A stretch of 64,000 nucleotides of DNA from Caballeronia sordidicola (lineage in GTDB: Bacteria > Pseudomonadota > Gammaproteobacteria > Burkholderiales > Burkholderiaceae): NCBI RefSeq assembly GCF_000729995.1, contig NZ_JNFG01000011.1:248001-312000 (forward strand). The letters run 5' to 3'. Numbering within the stretch: position 1 is the stretch's first letter; each line of letters starts with the position of its first letter. The notes beneath the pieces are model-generated. The model was not told where the DNA came from. It made no database searches and saw only the letters and a program-made list of their open reading frames with translations. Positions 17,138 through 25,900 of the stretch are shown here, one piece after another. The translations under genes were made by a program, and so were the position numbers.

Positions 17138-18581
17138 GTGCCGGACATTCGCCTCGCTCGTCAGTGCCGCGGCGCTGGCCGGGTGCTCGCTCGCCCCGCG
17201 CTACGAGGTTCCGGATGTGCCTGTCGCGGCACAGTACCGGTCCCAGGGACCCTGGGCTCCGGCCAGCCCGGCTGACCAGCTTGACCGCGCGGGATGGTGG
17301 AAGCTGTACCGGGAACCCGGACTCGATGACCTCGAGCAACGCCTGATCGCGAATAACCCCGACCTGCGGGCTGCGTTATTTCACTATGAGCAAGCCGAGG
17401 CGTACATCAGGCAGGTCAGTTCGCAGCTGTATCCCCAGGTATCGGCTGCCGGTAATGTCCAGCGTGAGCGCGAATCGGACACGCGGCCCTTGCGTAACGC
17501 TACCGCTCCCGCCGACTACAACTCGGCCACGCTAGGTGTCGAAGTGGACTACGAAGTCGACCTCTGGGGACGCGTGCGCGATTCCGTTGCGGCAAGCAAG
17601 GACGAAGGCCTGGCGTCGAACGCCGATTTGGCGTCGACGCAGCTGAGCCTCGAAATCGAACTGGCTCGAAGCTACATCGACCTGCGTGGTCTCGATCAGC
17701 AAATCCAGCTTATCGACGGCACCGATCAGGCCTATCAGAAGGCGCTCGATCTGACGCGCAGCCGACATGGCGGTGGAATCGTGTCGGGCCTTGATGTGGC
17801 GCGGGCAAGCAATCAGTTGTCCTCTACCGAGTCCCAACTCACCCAAGTCAAGGCGAGGCGAGCGCTGCTCGAGCATGCAGTGGCTGTCCTGGTCGGCGCG
17901 TCGCCATCGGAGTTTCACATTGAGCCGAGCACCCGTCCAATCCAGTTGCCTGTCATCCCGGTGGGCATGCCGTCGGCGTTGCTGCAAAGGCGCCCGGACG
18001 TTGCCGCAGCCGAGCGGCGCATAGCGGAGGCCAATGCCAAAATCGGCGTTGCGCGCGCCGCCTACTTTCCGACGCTGACGCTCAGCGCTCAAGGCGGCGT
18101 GCAGAGCTCGGTGTACGCCGATCTGCTGAGCGCTCCGAGCTCCTTCTGGGCGCTCGGACCCACGCTTGCGATGTATCTCTTCGACGGCGGCAGGCGGGCG
18201 GCACAAGTAGAGTCCGCGAAGGCGGCAACGGCGGAGGCCGGCGCTCGCTACCGAAGCGTGGTGCTCGCTTCATTCAGGCAGGTTGAAGACGACCTTTCGC
18301 TGCTGGACGATCTGGGCGTCGCAACGAATCAGCAGCAAGACGCCGCAAGCGCAGCCGACACGTCGGTCAATCTGTCGCTCTCGCTGTATCGGCGTGGCGC
18401 GGTCAGCTATCTCGATGTAGTCGAATCCCAATCCGCCGCGCTTGAATCAGAACGAAGCGTGATCCAGCTTCGAACGCAGCAGCTGGACGCAAATATAGAC
18501 CTCGTTCGCGCGCTCGGGGGAGGTTGGACCAAGGGCGACCTGGAGCCGGCCGAAGCGTCGACGCAGTCGGGCTTATTTTAA
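17130..18581 (+). CDS. NodT-family outer-membrane efflux lipoprotein
   Basis: 483 residues, TolC/OprM superfamily. The N-terminus is a lipoprotein signal with lipobox LAGC (Cys about residue 19), so the trimeric channel is lipid-anchored. Two internally repeated outer-membrane efflux domains follow (about 60-250 and 270-455), with VGVARAAYFPTLTLS-type and YLDVVESQSA-type segments typical of NodT proteins. ATG 17130 is preferred over an upstream in-frame TTG because it gives a normal signal peptide. It overlaps the adaptor stop. It completes the tripartite efflux system. Confidence 0.93.
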   Translation: MARCRTFASLVSAAALAGCSLAPRYEVPDVPVAAQYRSQGPWAPASPADQLDRAGWWKLYREPGLDDLEQRLIANNPDLRAALFHYEQAEAYIRQVSSQLYPQVSAAGNVQRERESDTRPLRNATAPADYNSATLGVEVDYEVDLWGRVRDSVAASKDEGLASNADLASTQLSLEIELARSYIDLRGLDQQIQLIDGTDQAYQKALDLTRSRHGGGIVSGLDVARASNQLSSTESQLTQVKARRALLEHAVAVLVGASPSEFHIEPSTRPIQLPVIPVGMPSALLQRRPDVAAAERRIAEANAKIGVARAAYFPTLTLSAQGGVQSSVYADLLSAPSSFWALGPTLAMYLFDGGRRAAQVESAKAATAEAGARYRSVVLASFRQVEDDLSLLDDLGVATNQQQDAASAADTSVNLSLSLYRRGAVSYLDVVESQSAALESERSVIQLRTQQLDANIDLVRALGGGWTKGDLEPAEASTQSGLF

Positions 18582-18753
18582 ACAGGAATGCTAAAAGACA
18601 AACTGAAATTCACATCCAATTCCCGTAACACACGATTATCCAATCACCAACCCGTCGGTCGCTTTACGTGTCACGTTAACAACGAGTGCCGACAAACCGC
18701 GCTTTCACGCAATCGACAATATCGATCGTGAAGCGCACAGACGGAGAATCCAA

Positions 18754-19266
18754 ATGAGTTTGATCGAACACGCAATCGTTTCAAGTCAAGCAAGCGCAAA
18801 GCACCACGATCCATCGCTGGCGGACAAGCCGGCTCCGAAGGTTGCGATCATCACGTGCATGGACCCTCGTATGAACGGGCTGCTGGAGCGTTTCGATATC
18901 AAACCCGCCGACGCGGACCTGATTCGCAATGTTGGAACCGTGGTGACCGACGATGTTGTGCGGTCGCTCATGTTTTCGATTCACGTACTGGGCGTGAAGG
19001 ACGTCATGATCGTCGGGCACACGGGTTGCGGCAGTGAGATGTTCACGGACGACTCGTTCGAAAAGCATCTGCACGAACGCACTGGCGTGCTGACAGTGGA
19101 ACCGGCTAAGTTCCACTTCTATACCGATGTGAACGTAGCGACGAGGAAGCAGATGTTGAAGCTCCGGTCTCATCCATGGATACCGTCAGAAATTACCATT
19201 CGCGGCTTCGTTCTCAATCTCGCAACAGGGGAACTTAAAGAAGTTCCGATGGAGGGCCGTCTGTAA
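18754..19266 (+). CDS. Beta-class carbonic anhydrase
   Basis: 170 residues; interconverts carbon dioxide and bicarbonate in the cytoplasm. The zinc site is visible: ITCMDPRMN (Cys with the Asp-Arg dyad) at about residues 31-39 and VGHTGCGSEMF (His and Cys ligands) at about 87-97. The length fits the short prokaryotic subgroup. CGGAGAATCCAA precedes ATG 18754, a good ribosome binding site. It stands alone between the efflux operon and an insertion sequence, with about 170 bp of leader. Confidence 0.93.
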   Translation: MSLIEHAIVSSQASAKHHDPSLADKPAPKVAIITCMDPRMNGLLERFDIKPADADLIRNVGTVVTDDVVRSLMFSIHVLGVKDVMIVGHTGCGSEMFTDDSFEKHLHERTGVLTVEPAKFHFYTDVNVATRKQMLKLRSHPWIPSEITIRGFVLNLATGELKEVPMEGRL

Positions 19267-19410
19267 GACTAGTATCGCGGGGCGGGACTTTCAACCCTCG
19301 GCTGCGTCGATGTAGTCCGGCTGCATCGCGGTTGACCATCGGCGCAGCCTGCACAGCACCGCCCACACTTCGTGGCTTACAGAGAGTGAACCAAACCGTG
19401 GGAGGTCAAT

Positions 19411-20883
19411 TCATGCCGCGCGGCGTGCACTCGGCGAGTTTTCAGTTGCAGAAGTCTTGGTCAACACGGCAAGTTTCTCAACCGAGAATTCTTCGTTGAG
19501 AACAGCAACTCTGACCTGTGCAAGACAGTGCGCTCCCTCGTCCGTCCATCGCATTTGTTGCTTCTTCGCCATGCGATGGCTGACCACCAGGTTCTTCGCG
19601 GACTCGGCGATGCTGCGGCTGATCGGTAGCCCCTTGTGATAGCGCATTCCATAGTTCACCAGCGTACCGGCGTTGTGCTCGATGTAGAAGTACAGGCGGC
19701 GCAGGTTCCAGAACAACGTCGAGTGCTCATAGCCTTCCCTTGCCAGCAGCGTGGCGTCCAGGGCTTTGATGCAGAAAGCGGATTGTCGGCCTTTTCCATG
19801 CCAAACCAGCCACTTGGCGTGATCGATCTCTGTCTCTACAGCGATTCGCTCTTCGGGCTCAATCATCTGGCTTCCTAACACCGAGTTCTTGGCAGCCTTG
19901 AACTTCATCGCGATGTGAAACCAGTCCAGAATCCTCCCCCTAACGAGCTGGCTGCCGTCCACAGCCTTGCCAAATTCGCCAGCGTCATCGCTGATCACGG
20001 TGACTCGCTCGTTTGGAGCCACGCCGCTTGCAAAGAGAAATTGGTCCAGCCGCGCGGGAGCCGATGGCACCAGCTTATGCACATACGCGTAGAGACGCGG
20101 GGTGCGATCCGCAAGAGTTGCACGGCCCGCAACGATGTTGACATGTCGATCCCGCGGCAAGTTCTGCGTCCAAGGCGATTTCAGCTCCGCCAGGTCGCGC
20201 CCCGCTTTGCGGCTCTTGGGGCTGCTACTGAAGCTCAGCCAAGCCGAGTCGACGCTCACGCAGCCCACGATGGTCGATTCGAGAACCTGCTCTGCGCTGA
20301 CCGCTTTTGGTCCAGACGCGATATCCCGCTCGATCTGCGCGTCCAGCGCCCTACCGACGGCGAGGATCCGACGGCGAGTACTACCGAAGGAAATCCCTTT
20401 GTCCAGCGGAAGGACCTCTCGAAGCAGCTCAGTGGCCTGACGGTAGGGTAGATGGGCGGCCCATTTGGCCTGCAGATACTCCAATTCCGGCGTCACACAC
20501 TTGTGAACGGCTTTGCACAGCGGACTCACCGAGCGGCGCGGTTGCCCTTGCTTTGCCTCGCAATTGCACGCCCATAGCCTCGGACTCGGCACGTTGACTT
20601 TGCCAAACACGGTTCGCACGACGATCGACCGGGCATCCTTGTGCGCCAGCATCGAGCCACAACGATCGCAAGCCAAATCTCTTACGTGAACGACCACAAG
20701 CAAACGGCGCATCGTTTCAATCAGCTTTCCCAGCAAGGCAAATCGATCCGATAGCGGATCGCCAATGATCTGAAAGCGATATCCGGATGGCTCTTCTTCG
20801 CTTGTCGGGTCGAATGCCTCCAAAGAAAGTTTCTCGCCAAACAAAGGACTTCGAAAATGGAATTGTATGTGCAGACTAGACAC
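19411..20883 (-). CDS. ISKra4-family transposase
   Basis: 490 residues from GTG 20883. The N-terminal ~190 residues contain a zinc-ribbon-like segment (DLACDRCGSMLAHKDAR, then LWACNCEAKQGQPRRS), and the C-terminal half has the DDE-type core with VSVDSAWL, VISDDAGEFG and ILDWFHIAMK. These are features of the ISKra4 group. Translation upstream of GTG runs into the IS21 istB remnant, which supports the chosen start. The 5' side of the insertion sequence interrupts istB near 20945. A possible terminal pair is GTGCGCTGCACA at about 20932-20943 and TGCACAGCACCG at about 19350-19361, but I could not fix the ends. Confidence 0.85.
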   Translation of the reverse strand: MSSLHIQFHFRSPLFGEKLSLEAFDPTSEEEPSGYRFQIIGDPLSDRFALLGKLIETMRRLLVVVHVRDLACDRCGSMLAHKDARSIVVRTVFGKVNVPSPRLWACNCEAKQGQPRRSVSPLCKAVHKCVTPELEYLQAKWAAHLPYRQATELLREVLPLDKGISFGSTRRRILAVGRALDAQIERDIASGPKAVSAEQVLESTIVGCVSVDSAWLSFSSSPKSRKAGRDLAELKSPWTQNLPRDRHVNIVAGRATLADRTPRLYAYVHKLVPSAPARLDQFLFASGVAPNERVTVISDDAGEFGKAVDGSQLVRGRILDWFHIAMKFKAAKNSVLGSQMIEPEERIAVETEIDHAKWLVWHGKGRQSAFCIKALDATLLAREGYEHSTLFWNLRRLYFYIEHNAGTLVNYGMRYHKGLPISRSIAESAKNLVVSHRMAKKQQMRWTDEGAHCLAQVRVAVLNEEFSVEKLAVLTKTSATENSPSARRAA

Positions 20884-20945
20884 ATTCAGGCGAGGCCGGG
20901 CCGGGGCGCTGCACGGCCTCTCCACATAACCGTGCGCTGCACATA

Positions 20946-21175
20946 AGTCCAGCACCACGACGTCAGCGTACACGAGCCGAGTTGCGAGCTATCCAGGCTT
21001 GCCCAAGAGCTTCTCCTGTTCGAGCGCGTTGACCAGCTCGATGGCGGAGAAGAAGCGCACGCGCGGCGATGGTGTTCACGAACCTGCACACCGATCGCGG
21101 TTGCCAGATGGGTCTTGTCGGTGCCCGGGCCCGCCCACTGGAATGATGTTGTGCGCCAAGTCGATGAACCAGCAC
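20946..21175 (-). pseudogene. IS21 istB ATPase remnant, interrupted by ISKra4
   Basis: Across two reading frames the minus strand gives GPGTDKTHLATAIGVQ (Walker A with one Gly changed to Asp), then HHRRACASSPPSS and, in the other frame, YADVVVLDL near the Walker B. These follow the IstB order GPPGTGKTHLA... REHHRRVRFF... VYADVVVLDELGYLP. At least one frameshift and the loss of both ends make it non-functional. Homology stops at about 20945, where the ISKra4 element begins. Confidence 0.8.
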
Positions 21176-21409
21176 TAAAACACTTTCATCTGAAGGTCAT
21201 CACGATCCAGAACAAAGTCGCTAAACCGAGCATACTGGTGAGGTTGGCGAACCAGCTGGAATTGTTCGATGTTCGCAGTGACAGCCTGAATAACACTTGT
21301 TCTGCTTGCGGCGAATCGAGGTTTTTGCCGGAATTGGTGCTCTGTTTCACAAGGCCGCGAAACCAGCTAGGCAGTTATTCCCATGCGATTTAACGATCGG
21401 AGATGTGGA

Positions 21410-22744
21410 ATGCTAGATAGTCACCCGGGTACCGTCTCCGCAGAATTGCGACCCATTTCGATGGACGAGTCCGATCGCGTATTCAGGAAAGTGGCTTGGA
21501 GGATTATTCCATTCATTTTTCTTATCTTCGTATTGGCAATGGTCGATCGCATAAACATCGGATATGCGAAACTTCAATTTTCCCACGATCTTACATTTTC
21601 CGACACAGTTTATGGAATGGGCGCTGGCGTGTTCTTCATCGGGTATATGCTGTCGGACGTCCCAAGTAACATGCTTCTCCATAAGAGGGGCGCTCGCGCA
21701 ACCATCTCGCGAATAATGATACTGTGGGGCATCATCTCAGCGTCAATGATGTTCATCAGTAGCTCGACACAATTTTATGTTTTTCGATTTGCCCTTGGCC
21801 TCGCTGAAGGAGGTTTGTTCCCTGGCGTGTTCCTCTATCTGACGTATTGGTTCTCAACAGACCGCCGTGCGAGGATGTTGGCATTACCTTTGGCGGCTAT
21901 CCCTGTAGCTGGAGTTATTGGGGCTCCTCTTTCCGGGTATCTTCTCGACACGATGCACAACGTCAACGGACTCAGAGGTTGGCAGTGGATGTTCTTGATC
22001 GAGGGAATTCCGTCGGTAATCGTCGGAGTAATTGCATATTTCTTCCTTGAAAACTCGCCACGAAACGCAAAATGGCTAAGCTGTAGGGATAAACAGATAA
22101 TTGCAAACATGCTCGAATTCGACATCACGAAACCTGACGTTAGTAAGAGTCGAGCGAATATGCGACACGCGCTGACTTCGCCGATTTTTCTGGTTTTGAT
22201 AGTTCTTCAGGCTATCGGAGGGGTGGCAAATAGCGGCTTCTCATTTTGGCTTCCCCAGATTATCCACGATCTCGGAGTAACGAATCTGCGGGCAAATGGT
22301 GTTGTCACGTCAATTCCCTATTTATGTGCCGGGATTGGAATGTACGTCTGGGGATATTCTTCCGATCGTAATAGAGAACGTCGATGGCACTACGCGGTAG
22401 CGGCCATTCTGGGCGCGACCGGACTATTAATCACCTGTGCACATACCGATCAGCTATCTATCGCTGTCGCTGGACTTTCTTTGGCTTACGTCGGCACACT
22501 ATCCTGTACTTGCGTTTTTTGGGCTTACTCAACGACTTACCTCAAGAACGGTGCCGCAGTCATCGGCATTGCCTTTATCAATTCCGTCGCGTCCCTCGTG
22601 ACGTATGGAAGTCTCTCGCTGTTCGGTGCGATCCGGACAGCCACGCATTCGACCACGCTCGGTCTCTATATCATCGCTGCCTTGATGTTCTTCGCTGCCG
22701 CACTCGTATTTTGTTTGCCTAAGCACATTCAAAAGGAGAATTAA
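21410..22744 (+). CDS. MFS transporter, anion:cation symporter (ACS) family
   Basis: 444 residues from ATG 21410, which has GGAG seven to eight bases upstream; an earlier ATG at 21383 lacks one. Twelve membrane helices are expected. FVLAMVDRINIGYAKLQFSHDL in helix 1 and the GAGVFFIGYMLSDVPSNMLLHKRGAR stretch are diagnostic for the ACS family, which takes up organic anions such as phthalate, tartrate, gluconate and hydroxyphenylacetate. No catabolic gene adjoins it, so the substrate cannot be named. It may supply aromatic acids for the catabolic island 32 kb away, but that is speculation. A terminator-like hairpin follows directly. Confidence 0.9.
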   Translation: MLDSHPGTVSAELRPISMDESDRVFRKVAWRIIPFIFLIFVLAMVDRINIGYAKLQFSHDLTFSDTVYGMGAGVFFIGYMLSDVPSNMLLHKRGARATISRIMILWGIISASMMFISSSTQFYVFRFALGLAEGGLFPGVFLYLTYWFSTDRRARMLALPLAAIPVAGVIGAPLSGYLLDTMHNVNGLRGWQWMFLIEGIPSVIVGVIAYFFLENSPRNAKWLSCRDKQIIANMLEFDITKPDVSKSRANMRHALTSPIFLVLIVLQAIGGVANSGFSFWLPQIIHDLGVTNLRANGVVTSIPYLCAGIGMYVWGYSSDRNRERRWHYAVAAILGATGLLITCAHTDQLSIAVAGLSLAYVGTLSCTCVFWAYSTTYLKNGAAVIGIAFINSVASLVTYGSLSLFGAIRTATHSTTLGLYIIAALMFFAAALVFCLPKHIQKEN

Positions 22745-22770
22745 AAAAAGGCTTCTAAGCAACCTTTTTT
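22743..22770 (+). terminator. Intrinsic terminator after the MFS transporter gene
   Basis: AAAAAAGG and CCTTTTTT form the arms, with an inner part GCTT...AAGC that can extend the stem. The 3' arm is itself a run of six T. It starts inside the stop codon of the MFS gene. The A+T-rich stem gives modest stability but the T-run and position support a terminator, possibly bidirectional. Confidence 0.65.
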
Positions 22771-22955
22771 GTGCAATGAGCATCGTTGAAATCATCTTTA
22801 CGCGAAAGTCAGAATCGGTATGAGACACTCCACATGGTTGGCGATGAGCATCAGCGCTTCTCCTGGTCAGACAAAAGCATTGCCCACGGTTGCGCAATTT
22901 CAGGAGCCCGATTCCATCTTTGGGATAGAAGCGGCTTTTCTTCCTGACAAAACGA

Positions 22956-25900
22956 GTGTTCTCAATGGCAGTGGATTCCGAGTTCATGCTGGAACCGCTC
23001 CGCGAAGGGGCAGACTTCACGCTTTACCGCGGCAGGGAGCTCGGCAACGCGACGCCGATCCTGGCCCTGGCGGTCGCCGCTGAACGGCCGTCGCCGCAGT
23101 GCCTCCGGCGGCTCGAACACGAGTACTCGCTCGCGACCGAACTCGATGCGGCTTGGGCAGCCCAGCCGCTTGCGCTGAGCCGTCACGAGGGACGGGCGCT
23201 CCTCATTCTCAAGGATCCGGGTGGTGAACCGTTGGATCGGATCATTGCGCGGCAGAAGCACCACCCGATCGACCTGACCCGCTTTCTGCGCATTGCCATC
23301 GGTCTGGTTGCGGCACTCGGCCAGGCCCATCGGCGAGGCCTCATCCATAAGGATGTCAAGCCTGCGAACGCACTTGTCGACGCCGCCAGTCGCGTGTGGC
23401 TCACAGGCTTCGGCATCGCGTCCCGGCTGCCCCGCGAGCGGCTTTCGCCCGTGCCGCCCGAGATCATTGCCGGCACACTGGCCTACATGTCGCCTGAACA
23501 GACTGGACGCATGAACCGCACGATCGATTCCCGCAGTGATCTTTATTCACTCGGCGTCACACTTTACGAATTGTTGACGGGTCGCCTTCCTTTCATTTGT
23601 TCCGATCCGATGGAATGGGTGCACTGCCATATTGCAAGACAACCACCTTCTCTTGGAGGACAGACGCCCGATATCCCCGGTCCAGTCTCGGCCATCATCA
23701 TGAAGTTGCTGGCCAAACCCGCCGAAGAGCGATACCAGACGGCAGTGGGCCTCAAGCGTGATCTTCAGCGGTGTCTCAACGAATGGGAGTTTCTTGGACG
23801 CATCGGCGCGTTCCCGCTCGGTGAGCACGACACGTCGGATCGGCTGCTGATTCCTGAAAAATTGTACGGGCGTGCATCTGAAATCGATACGCTGTTAGCG
23901 TCCTTCGATCGGGTCGTAGCAGAAGGCAGGCCGGAACTCGTTCTCGTTTCGGGTTACTCGGGGGTTGGCAAGTCCGCTGTTGTCAATGAGCTCCACAAAT
24001 CACTTGTATCGCCTCGTGGCCATTTTGCATCTGGCAAATTCGACCAGTACAAGCGCGACATACCGTATGCGACCCTCGCGCAAGCCTTCCAATCCCTCAT
24101 CCGTCCAATCCTAGCGAAGAACGAAGAGGAGATGGGCCGTTGGCGTGATGCAATCCTGGAGGCGCTTAGTCCGAACGGTCAACTCATGGTGGATCTGATC
24201 CCCGAACTGAAGCTCATCATTGGTGAGCAGCAGCCGGTTCTGCAACTTCCACCGCGAGATGCGCAAAGTCGCTTTCAACTGGTATTCCGTCGCTTTGTTA
24301 GCGTGTTCACGCAGGTGCATCCCCTCGCTCTCTTTTTCGACGATCTGCAATGGCTTGACGCGGCTACGTTGGATCTGATGGAGAATCTGCTCACGCATTC
24401 GGACGTGAAACATTTGATGTTGATAGGTGCTTACCGCGACAATGAAGTAGCCCCTACGCATCCGCTGATGCGCAAGCTGGACGCCATTCGCCAAGCCGGA
24501 GCGACAGTGCATGACATCGTACTTGCTCCACTGACGCGTAACGATCTGGAAGAGTTGATCGCAGATTCCCTTCATTGCGAACGGGAACGTACCGGCCCGT
24601 TGGCGGAACTGATCGAAGAGAAGACTACCGGCAATCCGTTTTTTGCCATTCAATTTCTTTCTGCACTCTTCGAAGAGCGACTACTTGTCTTCGATCACGC
24701 CGTAGGGCAGTGGTGTTGGGATCTGAATCGCATTCACTCCAAGGGTTATACCGACAATGTCGTGGACCTGATGGTAGGGAAATTGAACCGCCTACCTACC
24801 GGAACACAAAAAGCGCTACAGCAGCTTGCATGCCTCGGCAACAGCGCCGACTTCGCCATGCTGCGCATGGTGTACCAGGACTCGAGCGAGGCGATGCACG
24901 GGCAACTGTGGGAAGCAGTCCGAACCGGGATTCTTTTCCGATCAGAAAATGCTTACCGGTTCCTCCACGACCGCGTGCAGGAAGCCGCATATACCATGAT
25001 TCCTCAGACATTACGCGCAGAGGCGCATCTTCGGATCGGCATGTTGATGGCCTCACACACATCGCCAGACAAACTCGAGGAAGGTATCTTTGAGATCGTC
25101 AATCAACTCGACCATGGCACTCATTTGGTCACGTCGATTGCGGAGCGTGAACGCATTGGGCAATTGAATCTCGTCGCGGGTAGACGAGCGATGATCTCAA
25201 CGGCGTATGCCTCGGCACTGAAGTACCTCCACGCCGGACGCGCATTGTTGACGGACGAGACCTGGAGTCGCAACTACGATCTTATGTTCCGCATCGAGTA
25301 TCTGCTGGCTGAATCCGAAGTGCTGACCGCTGATATGTCCACTGCGGAAAATCGGCTTTTCATGTTGGCCGAACGGGCGAGAAACGCCCACGATAGTGCG
25401 CTTGTCACCCGTTTGCGCTTGATGCTCTATAACATTCTGAGTCGCGGTGACCGAGGCGTAGAGGTATTCATCGAGTACCAGCGCGGTCACGGCAAAGACT
25501 GGTCGCCACATCCCACCAACCAGGAAGTATCGCGCGAATACGATCAGATCACGGCCCTGGTGGGACCCTCAAACATTGAGGAACTTGTTAACCTGCCCCT
25601 GATCATCGACCCGGATGTGCTCGATGATCTGGATGTTTTCGCCGAGGTCGCCATGTCGGCGATGTTCATCGATGAGAACCTTTATGCCCTCGTGCTTTGC
25701 CGGATGGTCAGCCTAAGCCTCAAGCATGGCAATAGCGACGCAGCGTGCTTCGCGTACGTATCGCTAGGTATGCTCTCTGGGTCGCGTTTCGGCGACTATG
25801 AGATCGGATTCAAGTTTGGCAAGCTTGGTTACGATCTGGTGGAAAAGCACGCATTGCACCGCTATCAGGCTCGCGTCTATGTGCGTTTTGGTAACTGTGT

